Source of the DNA: Actinomycetota bacterium
Lineage (GTDB): Bacteria > Actinomycetota > Actinomycetes > S36-B12
NCBI GenBank assembly: GCA_030684515.1
Contig: JAUXVJ010000009.1
Coordinates: forward strand, 124,001-188,000
Direction of reading: 5' to 3'
DNA length: 64,000 nucleotides
Below, in pieces: positions 24,873 to 33,577 of this stretch. The notes below the pieces were generated by a model that saw nothing but the letters and a program-made list of their open reading frames with translations, did not search any database and was not told the DNA's origin. Within the stretch, counting starts at the first letter, position 1; each line of letters opens with the position of its first letter. The position numbers were made by a program, and so were the translations under genes.

Positions 24873-26032
24873 CCTACGTCGGCATTGATATCGAGCAGTT
24901 CACACATGATCCCTACGGCACGGGGATCCAGAGGGTCTTGCAGTATCTGGCGCGATGCTGGCCGGCAAGCCAAGTGCAGGCGGACTTTGTCGTGCCCAAC
25001 CCCGCTCGTTCGGGTGAGTTTCTGCTGCTCTCACCGGACCAGGCTGTTGCGCTGATTGCCATTGCCTTTGAGCACCGTGAGCCCGACAGTGATGTGCAGG
25101 GCTTGGTCCGCGAGAAGTTGGCTGCTTTCGTTGAAGAACGTGAAGTCACAACTGTCAAGCTTGGTGATCTTGTCAGCCTTTATGACTCCTGGCTGCTCCC
25201 TGAGGTGTCCTACCTCCCTAGCGTGCTCGAGCGCTTCGAGATCTTCCGTCGCTGCATGCACACCGTCATGATCGGCTACGACACCTTGCCGATGACCGAA
25301 CCAGCGAACTATCGATTCAAGCCCGGCAATGCCGCTTGGGTCAGCGAGTATTTCAGGATGCTGGCAGTGGCTGATGCCGTCGTGTGTATCAGCGACTACG
25401 CACGTGATTCGATTCTCGATCGATTGCGGCGCGATCGAGCTCTGCCGATATTCGTCGCGCATCCGGGTGGAGACCATCTGGATGTGCGGGGCAAGAAGCC
25501 AAGCCGCAGAACGAGATTCGTGCGACTGGGCACTCTTGAGGCGCGCAAGCAACCCCTGGAGATCCTCGGCGGATTCAAGGATGCTGCCGATGCCGGCCTT
25601 GATGCTGAGTTGCTGTTCATCGGGAAGAAATCCTCGTCCGATGAAGCCATCAACCAGGCACTGCTTGCCGCAATTGATGCGGGTTACCCGGTTACCTGGG
25701 TGCAGGGTGCCTCCGATGAAGAGGTCTACGAACTCGTCAATGGAAGCGACCTGTTCCTGTCCATCGGCATCGAGGGCTATGGCATACCGGTCCTGGAAGC
25801 TATTCGCCTGGGCGTGCCTGTGATCTTTGCTGGAGTGCAGCCCGCTGGGGAGCTGATGCAAGGACATGGGGCGCGGCGCATTGATGCAGCGACGCGAAGC
25901 CAGCTGCAAGAGGCGTTCCTGCGTTTTGGTTCGCAGGCTGCGCGCGAAGAACTGGCTGAAGAACTGGATTCCGTTGCTGTGCCGACGTGGACGCAGTTCG
26001 CATTGCAGGTAGCCGCCGCAACGACGTACTAA
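24869..26032 (+). CDS. GT4-family glycosyltransferase
   Basis: 387 residues, GT-B fold. The N-terminal YVGIDIEQFTHDPYGTGIQRVLQYL carries the GTGIQR acceptor-side loop of WbaZ/WbpX-type mannosyl- or rhamnosyltransferases. The donor domain has FVRLGTLEARKQPLEILGGF and FLSIGIEGYGIPVLEAIRLG with the E-x7-E pair. It overlaps the three-domain gene by ATGA, so both are made together and probably work on the same chain. The stop lies 9 bases from the convergent GT4 gene. Sugar unknown. Confidence 0.87.
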   Translation: MTYVGIDIEQFTHDPYGTGIQRVLQYLARCWPASQVQADFVVPNPARSGEFLLLSPDQAVALIAIAFEHREPDSDVQGLVREKLAAFVEEREVTTVKLGDLVSLYDSWLLPEVSYLPSVLERFEIFRRCMHTVMIGYDTLPMTEPANYRFKPGNAAWVSEYFRMLAVADAVVCISDYARDSILDRLRRDRALPIFVAHPGGDHLDVRGKKPSRRTRFVRLGTLEARKQPLEILGGFKDAADAGLDAELLFIGKKSSSDEAINQALLAAIDAGYPVTWVQGASDEEVYELVNGSDLFLSIGIEGYGIPVLEAIRLGVPVIFAGVQPAGELMQGHGARRIDAATRSQLQEAFLRFGSQAAREELAEELDSVAVPTWTQFALQVAAATTY

Positions 26033-26041
26033 TGCAAAGAG

Positions 26042-27034
26042 CTAGCTGAACAGCGCTGTATCGAGCCGACTCAGGTTGGCATGCCAGTCAGCTCGGCTGC
26101 GCACAAGAGCAAGAGCTGCGTCCGTGCGCCTCGTGACATCCATTGTCAAAGCCTGCGACACAGCCGCCGCCAATTGCGTCACCGAGCCCACGTGAAACAG
26201 GAAGCCGGTGTTCGGGCTCACCCAGCTCAAGTTGCCAGGAGAGTCAGAGACGATCACTGGTGTGCCGCAGGCCATCGCCTGCAGCAGGGTCACGGAGGTG
26301 CCATCAACCTCCGAAGCACTGACGTAGCCGACGCTGGCGCGCATCAATTCAGCCACCTGGCCCTCGTCAACGGATGCAATGAAGAACACCTGCTCATCAA
26401 GACCGAGTTCAGTCACCTGAGCCCGCAATTGTGGAGTGAGTGAACCTGAATGTCCGATGAGCAGCACCAGGTCCGCGTGATCCCCGTGCACTTGGCCGAA
26501 GGCGTTGATGATCTCGTCAATGCGGTAGATGGGCTCATGGGCTCGCAGTGAGAGCAGTACCCGGCTGGTGACTTTGATCGGCAGTGCACTCAGGTCAAAG
26601 AGCGGTCCTTGGGGTGTGAAGCGCTCCAGATCAACACCCCACGGCAGGAAGGTCAGCTGCGACTGGCTCATCCCGCATTGCAAGGCGATGTGCATCGTGG
26701 GGTCGGAGTCCACGATGAGTCCGCTGAGCTGTGGAAGCCAGGCCAGATCGTCCTGGGTCTGCAGCTCATGCAGATCAAAGCCCCAGGAGAGTCCCACGAC
26801 CCTGGGCAGGTCGTGTTGCACGGTCAAATGGCGAGTGACGCTTGTCAGTGGCCCAGCGAGCACCGGGAGCGAGCCGGCAGACGCGCGAACTACTGCATTG
26901 CGGAAGTCGTTGAGCTCAACATCGCGTCCCAGCACGACGATTGCCGGTTCGTGTCCGAGCTCACGCAGGGCATTCGTCCAGCGCAGATCATGCAAGCCCC
27001 AACTCGCGCTTGCATAGACGCAGTCAGCAGTCAT
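26042..27034 (-). CDS. GT4-like glycosyltransferase
   Basis: 330 residues. The acceptor half has VYASASWGLHDLRWTNALRELGHE, and the donor half has RVLLSLRAHEPIYRIDEIINAF, VFFIASVDEGQVAELM and VSASEVDGTSVTLLQAMACGTPVIVSD, the position of the E-x7-E region, where the first Glu is conserved as SEVDGTS. It lies 13 bases after the NeuB-like gene, a two-gene leftward operon. That makes it a candidate transferase for the ulosonic-type sugar, although GT4 enzymes rarely use CMP donors, so the link may be only regulatory. Confidence 0.8.
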   Translation of the reverse strand: MTADCVYASASWGLHDLRWTNALRELGHEPAIVVLGRDVELNDFRNAVVRASAGSLPVLAGPLTSVTRHLTVQHDLPRVVGLSWGFDLHELQTQDDLAWLPQLSGLIVDSDPTMHIALQCGMSQSQLTFLPWGVDLERFTPQGPLFDLSALPIKVTSRVLLSLRAHEPIYRIDEIINAFGQVHGDHADLVLLIGHSGSLTPQLRAQVTELGLDEQVFFIASVDEGQVAELMRASVGYVSASEVDGTSVTLLQAMACGTPVIVSDSPGNLSWVSPNTGFLFHVGSVTQLAAAVSQALTMDVTRRTDAALALVRSRADWHANLSRLDTALFS

Positions 27035-27047
27035 TGGTCACGATTGA

Positions 27048-28118
27048 TCACGCGGAGAGATCGGACCAGTGCAGTTCCTGACCAAATTCCAGATCTCGCG
27101 TCAGAGCTCGGCCAATGACGGCTTCGAATTCGTGGGCCGGAATTGCATCTCGTGGAGCTGGGCGCAGGACCTCGACATCGCTGGGACTCAGGACGGTGCC
27201 AGCGAGCAGGGGGCGAGCAGCGCGCACGCAACGTCGCTGCAGCACAACGGTTTCCTGCTCATTGGGCTCGACCTGCTTGCTGCCCGTTCCGAGCGCAGCT
27301 TCCAGCATTCGGGTGTCATCGACCATTGCGCGCCAGCCGATCGGATCCAGTGAGAATCCGTGATCGGGTCCGCTACGGGTGGTGTCATCCGTGAAGTGCT
27401 TTTCGACTGCCCGAGCGCCCAGGCTCACTGCGCCCAGCACTGTCACGTGACCTGGTGTGTGGTCAGAGAGGCCGAGGGTGACATCTGGGTACATGGCGGC
27501 GAACTGCGTCAGCACCCGCAGATTCACATACTGGATGTTCTCAATTGACCCGGTGTAGTTGGTGTTGCATTGCATCAGCACGACCGGCACGCTCAGCGCC
27601 TGCAGCAGTTCCATCGCACGCTCGACATCGTCGAGATCTGCAGCACCGGCAGCAATCAGCACCGGCTTTCCGAGCTTGGCGATTGCCTCGAGCTCTTCGA
27701 GCCAGTTGATGTCACCGGAGCCCACCTTGAATGCGCGCACATATGGGTTCAGGTGCGCGACGGCTTCGAGGTCATAGGGCGCTGACATGAATTCGATCCC
27801 GAGATCCTGAGCATGCGCGGCCAACTTCTGCGTCCAGTCCCAGGAGACTGCAGCGTCCTCGTAGACCTCGAAGACGGACTTCTTCCAGCTCGACTGATGA
27901 GACTGCTGTCCGCCCAGGGAGCGGAAGCCGTAGTCAGAGACGATGTGGGCAGCTCGGAAGTGCTGGAACTTGGCGCAGTCAGCCCCGGCATCGCGAGCCA
28001 GGGTCATCAGCGCCAGGGCACGATCAAGATCGCCGTCGTGATTGGCCGCGATATCGGCAATGAAGTAGGTCGGTTGATCGGGACCGATGAGTCGGTCGCC
28101 CAATTGGAACGTGGTCAC
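27048..28118 (-). CDS. NeuB-family ulosonic acid synthase
   Basis: 356 residues. Residues about 15-265 form the NeuB TIM barrel and residues about 290-356 the SAF (antifreeze-like) domain. Barrel motifs are FIADIAANHDGDLDRAL, CAKFQHF, LGLSDHTPG and VEKHFTDDTTRSGPDHGFSLD. The family's EIGxNHxG here reads DIAANHDG, with Asp for the usual Glu, a variant I associate with SpsE-like synthases in environmental bacteria rather than with true sialic acid synthases. It would condense phosphoenolpyruvate with an aminohexose to give a nine-carbon ulosonic acid. The CMP-activation, aminotransferase and reductase candidates are at 53-56 kb. GTG start has GGAGG 5 bases upstream and TACGAT at 28152-28147. 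Confidence 0.88.
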   Translation of the reverse strand: MTTFQLGDRLIGPDQPTYFIADIAANHDGDLDRALALMTLARDAGADCAKFQHFRAAHIVSDYGFRSLGGQQSHQSSWKKSVFEVYEDAAVSWDWTQKLAAHAQDLGIEFMSAPYDLEAVAHLNPYVRAFKVGSGDINWLEELEAIAKLGKPVLIAAGAADLDDVERAMELLQALSVPVVLMQCNTNYTGSIENIQYVNLRVLTQFAAMYPDVTLGLSDHTPGHVTVLGAVSLGARAVEKHFTDDTTRSGPDHGFSLDPIGWRAMVDDTRMLEAALGTGSKQVEPNEQETVVLQRRCVRAARPLLAGTVLSPSDVEVLRPAPRDAIPAHEFEAVIGRALTRDLEFGQELHWSDLSA

Positions 28119-28221
28119 ACATGCCTCCGCACTCAGGTTGCAGGCAATCGTACGGAGAAGGAGAAGGATGCGCGATCAACTGTGGTCTGCGAGCCAACTG
28201 GGCCCTACGTAAGATGCGTGC
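28119..28221. promoter_or_regulatory. Divergent promoters of the NeuB-like and DUF2142 operons
   Basis: Minus strand: TACGAT (reverse complement of 28147-28152) with a leader of about 22 bases containing GGAGG before GTG 28118. Plus strand: TAAGAT (28210-28215) ends 6 bases before GTG 28222, leaderless. A purine-rich run at 28155-28169 has no assigned role. Confidence 0.45.
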
Positions 28222-29733
28222 GTGCGGAGCAGAGCTTGGTGGCTACTCCCCATCGCCTTTTTCATCATGTGCTCCGGCTGGGCAGTGACTTCGCCGGTTG
28301 GATCGGCCCCCGACGACGACTACCACCTCAGTTCGATCTGGTGTGGCCGTGGAATTCAAACGGGAGTCTGCGAGCAGGACCCGGCCTATCCGGACACCTT
28401 CAAGGTGCCAAGAAACGTGGTTGATGCCTCGGACTGCTTCCGATTCCTCCCAGGTCAGACGGCTCGCTGCCAATGGGCCACCCGGGAAGACGCCACGATG
28501 GTGTGGACTGAACGGGTCAATGACATCCAGGGCCTGTATCCCCCAGGCTTCTACAAGGTCATGTCAGTGTTTGTCGGCCCCAATGTTGAGCGCTCGGTGG
28601 TCGCGATGCGCCTGTTCAACGCCTTGCTGGCCGCGCTGCTGATGGCCGCGATCATGCGGCTGACGCCCAAGGGGATCGCTTCGGCGGCAATGATCGCGAT
28701 CCCGGTGAGCTTCATTCCGCTTGGCATCTTTGTGACGGCCTCGACCAATCCGAGTGCCTGGACCATCATCGGGCTCGCTGGCTACTGGGCATTTGCGCTG
28801 GCTTGGCTCCATCGAGGGGACCCGCTTGGCCCGGATGCTGACGCCCCCGAGGACCCCCAGAAATTCGACCGCCGGGGCGCGCTGTTGGGCGCCGGCACCT
28901 TCATCTGCGCCTTCTTGGCCATGAGCAGTCGGGTGGATTCCAACGTCTACGTAGTGCTGGCCACCCTGGTGGTCCTCACGATGCATGGCTGGCGCAAGGC
29001 CAGGCGTCAGCCCGTTCGGCTTGTGAGTCTGGTCCTGCTCTGCCTGCTGGCTGTGGTGCTGTACTTCACTGTCTCTTCCGCAGCCCTGCTCGGCGCGGGC
29101 GGTGGAGCAGGTGTCACTGGCGATGAGGATTCTGGATTCGGATTGCTGCTCACCAACATCACGCAGTTGCCCCAGCTCTTTGAAGGCATCGTTGGTGGCT
29201 CGCTGGGGTGGTTCGACACCAACATGCCAGCGATCGTCACGTTCATCGGAGTGATGGCTGTTGGAGCCCTGCTCTATCGCGGTCTGGCGCAGGCGAGTAC
29301 TCGGCAGATCGTTGCGATGTCGATGGCGGTGAGTGCACTGGTACTCATTCCGCTGGCCTACCTGCAGTCGCAGCGCCTCAATGTGGGTGAGCTGGTGCAG
29401 CCGCGCTACATCCTGCCCCTGCTCACCATCTTGATCGCCACGGCTTGTCTGAGCTCCAACCCGCTTCGCCGGCTGAATCTGCCCAAGGCGCCGGCCATCA
29501 CCATCGGTGCACTGCTCTCGATCAGTGCCTGCGTTGCCTATTGGGTCAACATCCAGCGCTACATCGCCGGGCAGTTCCATCCCTTGATCGAGGCAACCCT
29601 GCCCATCAAGTGGAGTCCGCTGCTGCACGCTCCACTCATCCCAGTGAGCATCGTGACCGCTTTGGCGACGATCGCGTGGGTGATGGGTATCTTCCTTTGG
29701 GCCAGAACGAGCAAGGATCGCGAACACTTCTAG
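28222..29733 (+). CDS. DUF2142 integral membrane protein
   Basis: 503 residues. A first helix, then the extracytoplasmic VGSAPDDDYHLSSIW signature found near the N terminus of DUF2142 proteins; the acidic pair in APDDDYH corresponds to a likely GT-C catalytic site. About 11 helices follow, with an Asp/Glu-rich cytoplasmic loop near 200-215. The family occurs in glycan loci and is thought to transfer sugars from polyprenyl-phosphate donors, but no member I know of is biochemically settled. First gene of an operon that also contains a polyprenyl-phosphate-sugar-synthase-like GT2 and DUF2304, consistent with that idea. GTG 28222 is leaderless. Confidence 0.8.
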   Translation: MRSRAWWLLPIAFFIMCSGWAVTSPVGSAPDDDYHLSSIWCGRGIQTGVCEQDPAYPDTFKVPRNVVDASDCFRFLPGQTARCQWATREDATMVWTERVNDIQGLYPPGFYKVMSVFVGPNVERSVVAMRLFNALLAALLMAAIMRLTPKGIASAAMIAIPVSFIPLGIFVTASTNPSAWTIIGLAGYWAFALAWLHRGDPLGPDADAPEDPQKFDRRGALLGAGTFICAFLAMSSRVDSNVYVVLATLVVLTMHGWRKARRQPVRLVSLVLLCLLAVVLYFTVSSAALLGAGGGAGVTGDEDSGFGLLLTNITQLPQLFEGIVGGSLGWFDTNMPAIVTFIGVMAVGALLYRGLAQASTRQIVAMSMAVSALVLIPLAYLQSQRLNVGELVQPRYILPLLTILIATACLSSNPLRRLNLPKAPAITIGALLSISACVAYWVNIQRYIAGQFHPLIEATLPIKWSPLLHAPLIPVSIVTALATIAWVMGIFLWARTSKDREHF

Positions 29734-29779
29734 CGCTGACAGTGCGCCCGTCCCGCATCGGGCGGAGCATCCTGTGGAC

Positions 29780-29793
29780 TACCGTTGTGGCTC
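29780..29793 (+). promoter_or_regulatory. Leaderless promoter of the GT2-DUF2304 genes
   Basis: TACCGT (29780-29785) ends 8 bases before GTG 29794. It decides this start over an in-frame TTG at 29785 that would overlap the box. Confidence 0.4.
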
Positions 29794-30519
29794 GTGACAT
29801 CCCTGCGTACTTTGGTTGCGATCCCGGCTTGGAATGAGTCTGGGTCGATCGTGGGGGTCATTACCAAGGTTCGCGAGCACCGTCCGGACGCTGACATTCT
29901 GGTGGTCAGTGATGGCTCCACGGATGACACTGCTGCACTGGCCAAGGCTGCCGGGGCCACCGTTGTCACCCTGCCATTCAATGTTGGCGTGGGCGGTGCG
30001 ATGCGCACGGCCTTTCTGTATGCCAAGCGCGAGGGCTATGGCGCGATGGTGCAGGTGGATGCCGATGGCCAGCACGATCCAGCCGATCTGGATCGCGTCA
30101 TCGATGGGCTATCCGAGGCTGATGTTGTTGTGGGCACCCGCTTCCATCCGAATTCGATGTACTTCGTCGGTGGTCCGCGCCGCTGGGCGATGGTGCTGCT
30201 GTCACGCTCCCTGAGTCGGATGAATCGCGGCACGATCTCTGATCCCACCTCTGGCTTTCGCAGTGCGGGTCCAAGAGCGATTGACCTGTTTGCCGTGGAG
30301 TACCCGGCTGACTATCTCGGCGACACCGTGGGCTCCTTGTCCATCGCGATTCGCAATGGTCTTGTGATCCATGAGACTCCAGTGACCATGTACTTCCGCC
30401 AAGCGGGCCGTCCCAGCAAGAACGCGATCTGGTCGGCGCTGTACCTGGGCCGGGCCACCCTTGCCATCATCGCCACCACTACCCGAGCCCGACGCACTCC
30501 GAAGGCAGATGCTGCGTGA
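29794..30519 (+). CDS. GT2, polyprenyl-phosphate sugar synthase-like
   Basis: 241 residues. RTLVAIPAWNESGSIVGVI, ILVVSDGSTDDTAA and MVQVDADGQHDPADLDRVI (DXD) are typical of the DPM1/DpgS-like branch of GT2, and NVGVGGAMRTAF matches its conserved NxGxGxAxRxG region. No C-terminal membrane helices are fused; the small DUF2304 protein encoded next may supply the membrane link. It would make a polyprenyl-phosphate hexose for the GT-C-like proteins of the locus. Overlaps the next gene by GTGA (30516-30519). Confidence 0.87.
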   Translation: MTSLRTLVAIPAWNESGSIVGVITKVREHRPDADILVVSDGSTDDTAALAKAAGATVVTLPFNVGVGGAMRTAFLYAKREGYGAMVQVDADGQHDPADLDRVIDGLSEADVVVGTRFHPNSMYFVGGPRRWAMVLLSRSLSRMNRGTISDPTSGFRSAGPRAIDLFAVEYPADYLGDTVGSLSIAIRNGLVIHETPVTMYFRQAGRPSKNAIWSALYLGRATLAIIATTTRARRTPKADAA

Positions 30520-30869
30520 CCGCCAATGTGCTGGCCGGCATCACGGCAATCGTCACCTTCATCTTCGTCTTCAGCCTGCTGCGTCGTGGAGCGCTGCGCG
30601 AGAAGTACGCCGTGCTCTGGCTCTTCTTCTCTGGTGCTTCGCTCTTCTTTGCAGTGGTGCCTGGTGCACTTGATTGGTTCGCAGATCTGGTAGGCGTCGC
30701 AACACCGGTGAACTTGCTCTTCTTCGTCACCGTCGTCCTGCTCGTGCTCGTCAGCGTTCAGTTGAGCTACGAGTTGAGTCGCCATGAGATGCGTATTCGC
30801 CGGCTGGCTGAAGAGGTGGCTTTGCTGCAGGAAGAAATCGAGCAACTCCGGGAGCAGCGTGACAACTGA
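30516..30869 (+). CDS. DUF2304 small membrane protein
   Basis: 117 residues with three membrane helices (about 3-18, 32-52, 66-86) and a charged coiled-coil tail (about 90-117, LAEEVALLQEEIEQLREQ). This is the DUF2304 pattern, and members usually sit next to a DPM-like GT2 gene as here. The likely role is to anchor or orient the GT2 enzyme at the membrane, inferred from gene pairing. The GTG start overlaps the GT2 stop and its end overlaps the following gene by 11 bases. Confidence 0.83.
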   Translation: MTANVLAGITAIVTFIFVFSLLRRGALREKYAVLWLFFSGASLFFAVVPGALDWFADLVGVATPVNLLFFVTVVLLVLVSVQLSYELSRHEMRIRRLAEEVALLQEEIEQLREQRDN

Positions 30870-31782
30870 GGCAGTTCTGATCATTGCCTTCAACCGACCG
30901 GATCTGTTGCGCGTCCTTCTGGATCGCCTTCGGCTGGTGGAGCCTCAGAAGGTATTTGTGGCCATTGATGGCCCGCGAGCCACTCGCGAAGGCGAAGCAG
31001 GACGCGTGCAGGAATGTCGCGACTTGGTGGCGAGCATCGATTGGCCGTGCGAAGTCACCACAAAGTTCCAGGACGAGAATCTGGGCTGCGGCCTGGGTGT
31101 CTCAACCGCCATCAGCTGGTTCTTTGAGCATGTCGAGCGCGGCATCATCCTTGAGGACGACATCATTCCGGACCCGAGTTTCTTTCCCTACTGCACAGAA
31201 CTGCTTGATCGCTATGAGCTTGATCAGCGCGTGTTCGCAATCTCCGGCTGCAATTTCGTGCCGGCAGACGCGCAGGAGCATCCAGAGCATGCCTACCGTT
31301 TTTCGCAGATCCCGCATATTTGGGGCTGGGCTACCTGGCGCAGATCCTGGCAGCAGCATCAGCTCGATATCGCCGGGTGGCGGTCGCGCCTGCCTATTCG
31401 CACGTTGTGGTCTCGGGTCGGACATTCAGTTCCGGCAACTGTCTATTGGACAGGGATCTTCGAACTGCTCGCCCGTAAGCAAGTCGATACGTGGGACGGC
31501 CAATTGGTGTTATCCAGCATGGTCTCGCAGCAATTGACAGCGACCAGCAACGTCAATCTGATTGAGAACATCGGATTCGGTGAGACGGCAACGCATACAG
31601 TTGAGGACCGTCAGGAACTCACCGCAGTGTGTGCAATGCAGTTGCCGACAGTGCCGGTATCTGTTGTAGTGGATCGCAAGGCAGATGAGTGGACGCGGAT
31701 TCACCACTTCAACGCGACTTGGCGAGGGATGTTGGATCAGCTCGATGGTTACCGCAAGCAGCGCAAGAGGAGGAGATCGTGA
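30859..31782 (+). CDS. GT-A fold glycosyltransferase (GT2/GnT-I-like)
   Basis: 307 residues. [23 protein letters not shown] opens the fold, then VFVAIDGPR, and [22 protein letters not shown] provides the acidic metal-binding site (E-D-D) as in GNT-I-like and hemolytic-protein-HlpA-like transferases. Later [11 protein letters not shown] is a Trp-rich acceptor motif common in this group. GTG 30859 has GGAG 5-6 bases upstream inside the DUF2304 gene. The stop overlaps the UDP-xylose synthase start (GTGA), so it could be a xylosyltransferase, a guess based on proximity only. Confidence 0.8.
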   Translation: MTTEAVLIIAFNRPDLLRVLLDRLRLVEPQKVFVAIDGPRATREGEAGRVQECRDLVASIDWPCEVTTKFQDENLGCGLGVSTAISWFFEHVERGIILEDDIIPDPSFFPYCTELLDRYELDQRVFAISGCNFVPADAQEHPEHAYRFSQIPHIWGWATWRRSWQQHQLDIAGWRSRLPIRTLWSRVGHSVPATVYWTGIFELLARKQVDTWDGQLVLSSMVSQQLTATSNVNLIENIGFGETATHTVEDRQELTAVCAMQLPTVPVSVVVDRKADEWTRIHHFNATWRGMLDQLDGYRKQRKRRRS

Positions 31783-32726
31783 CGATCAGCCGAGGGCGTG
31801 CCCTGGTGACCGGAGGCGCGGGTTTCATTGGCTCGCACCTGTGTGAGCGTCTGCTCGACGATGGCTATGAAGTGCTCTGCGTCGACAACTACTACTCATC
31901 CACCAAGGACAACATCGCGCACCTGCTGGACAACCCGCGCTTCGAAGTGATGCGCCATGACGTGACTTTTCCGCTGTATGTCGAAGTGGACGAGATCTAC
32001 CATCTCGCGTGCCCAGCCTCGCCGATCCACTATCAGCGTGACCCGGTGCAAACCACGAAGACTGCAGTGCACGGTTCGATCAACATGCTGGGCTTGGCCA
32101 AGCGCACCGGTGCCAAGATCCTGCTGACTTCGACATCGGAGGTCTATGGGGACCCACTCGTGCACCCACAGACCGAGGACTACTGGGGCAATGTGAACCC
32201 GATTGGCCCGCGCGCCTGTTATGACGAAGGCAAGCGAGCTGCTGAGACCCTCTTCTTCGACTATCACCGCCAGCACAATCTGCGCATCAAGGTGGTGCGA
32301 CTGTTCAACACCTACGGGCCACGCATGCATCCGCATGATGGTCGGGTGGTGTCCAACTTCGTCGTAAGCGCGCTCAGTGGTGAGCCCATCACCATCTACG
32401 GCGAAGGCCAGCAGACTCGTTCCTTCTGCTACATCGATGATCTTGTCGACGGGCTCGTCGCAATGATGCAGTCGGCTGACGACGTCGTTGGCCCGATCAA
32501 CCTCGGCAACCCCGGTGAGTTCACCATCGCGCAACTTGCCGAACTTGTCATCGAGCAGACCGGATCCGCATCGGAGTTGGCCTATCTGCCGCTGCCGCAG
32601 GACGATCCTGTGCGACGCCAGCCCGACATCACGCGTGCTGGTGAGGTGCTTGGCTGGAGCCCGACCATTGCGCTTTCGGACGGACTGGCCCGCACCATCG
32701 ACTACTTCCGACTGACTCTGGGCTAG
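31779..32726 (+). CDS. uxs: UDP-glucuronate decarboxylase (UDP-xylose synthase)
   Basis: 315 residues. SDR with [10 protein letters not shown] (NAD loop), [11 protein letters not shown] and [10 protein letters not shown] with catalytic Thr/Ser and Glu, then [14 protein letters not shown] with Tyr and Lys; the PASPxHYQ and YDEGKR signatures separate UXS from UDP-glucose epimerases and dTDP-glucose dehydratases. Product is UDP-xylose from UDP-glucuronate. UDP-glucose dehydrogenase is not in the window, so UDP-glucuronate must come from elsewhere. GTG 31779 has GAGGAGG just upstream and overlaps the previous stop. Confidence 0.93.
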   Translation: MTISRGRALVTGGAGFIGSHLCERLLDDGYEVLCVDNYYSSTKDNIAHLLDNPRFEVMRHDVTFPLYVEVDEIYHLACPASPIHYQRDPVQTTKTAVHGSINMLGLAKRTGAKILLTSTSEVYGDPLVHPQTEDYWGNVNPIGPRACYDEGKRAAETLFFDYHRQHNLRIKVVRLFNTYGPRMHPHDGRVVSNFVVSALSGEPITIYGEGQQTRSFCYIDDLVDGLVAMMQSADDVVGPINLGNPGEFTIAQLAELVIEQTGSASELAYLPLPQDDPVRRQPDITRAGEVLGWSPTIALSDGLARTIDYFRLTLG

Positions 32727-32743
32727 TGCTTGCACTCTGACGG

Positions 32744-33577
32744 ATGGCGGCGCGGATGATCGTGATGGTTGAGCAGGGCAGGCTCGGTAATCAGATCTTT
32801 CAGTACCTGGCTCTGCGTTCTGTCGCCCGCCCGCACGAGAAGGTCCGTTTGATGGGTTTCGACCAGCTTCGTGCGACCTTCGATGGTCTGGACGCCCGAT
32901 TCACCGCTATCGATGGCAGCGTCTTGCGGCACCTTCGTTCCATTGACTACGCCCGCCTTCGCCGGGTCAGTTCGTTGATCCCTGGGTTTGACCTCGTCGA
33001 GGAAACCACCGATGGCAAGGCGCTTGCACCGAACGCTCGCATGCGAGTCTGTACCCCGGCGTGGTTCCAGTCGCCTACGGCCCTGAACAGCCCGGCACTG
33101 GCGCAGATGAGCCTGAAGCCGGAGTTGCTTGATCAGGCGAGGTCGGCGATCAGCGGTCGCACCGACTGCGCATTCATCCACGTCCGCGCTGGTGACTACC
33201 GCACATGGCCTTCTCCGGACGCCCCGGCGATCCTGTCGCCCCAGTGGTATCGGACCCAGCTGGATGAGCTCCGCCGCGCTGGTCGGCTCCATGCATTCGT
33301 CGTCGGTGACGAGCCGGAGTATGTCGACGAGATCGCTGCAGTACTGCCTGACTCCACGGTCATCCGCACGGATGAACGAGTCGAGTTCGCGCTCCTCACC
33401 CAATGTCGTGCGGGCGTCCTGTCCGCGAGCACCTTCGCGTACTGGGGGGCGTACTTCGCACACCGACGTGCGGGAGGCCACTTCATCGCTCCGCAGTACT
33501 GGGCTGGCCATGCATCGCAGGCGTGGTTTCCGCCTGGGATTGAATCACCGTTTCTGGACTACCGGCCGACCTTCTAG
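32744..33577 (+). CDS. Alpha-1,2-fucosyltransferase-like glycosyltransferase (GT11)
   Basis: 277 residues, typical GT11 size. EQGRLGNQIFQYLALRSVA is the family's N-terminal GGLGNQxFQY motif, IHVRAGDYR is motif I (usually HVRRGDY; the second Arg is Ala here), and LSASTFAYWGAYF resembles motif III (SxSFSWW). Donor would be GDP-fucose or a related GDP-6-deoxyhexose, which agrees with gmd in the locus. It starts 17 bases after uxs and ends in a CTAG overlap with the convergent fucosyltransferase-like gene. Confidence 0.85.
   Translation: MAARMIVMVEQGRLGNQIFQYLALRSVARPHEKVRLMGFDQLRATFDGLDARFTAIDGSVLRHLRSIDYARLRRVSSLIPGFDLVEETTDGKALAPNARMRVCTPAWFQSPTALNSPALAQMSLKPELLDQARSAISGRTDCAFIHVRAGDYRTWPSPDAPAILSPQWYRTQLDELRRAGRLHAFVVGDEPEYVDEIAAVLPDSTVIRTDERVEFALLTQCRAGVLSASTFAYWGAYFAHRRAGGHFIAPQYWAGHASQAWFPPGIESPFLDYRPTF

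Noticed and set aside
27048-28118. Assignment as a true sialic acid (NeuAc) synthase
   Set aside because: The Glu of EIGxNHxG is Asp, and NeuA and NeuC partners are absent from the window. Only the family-level call is safe.
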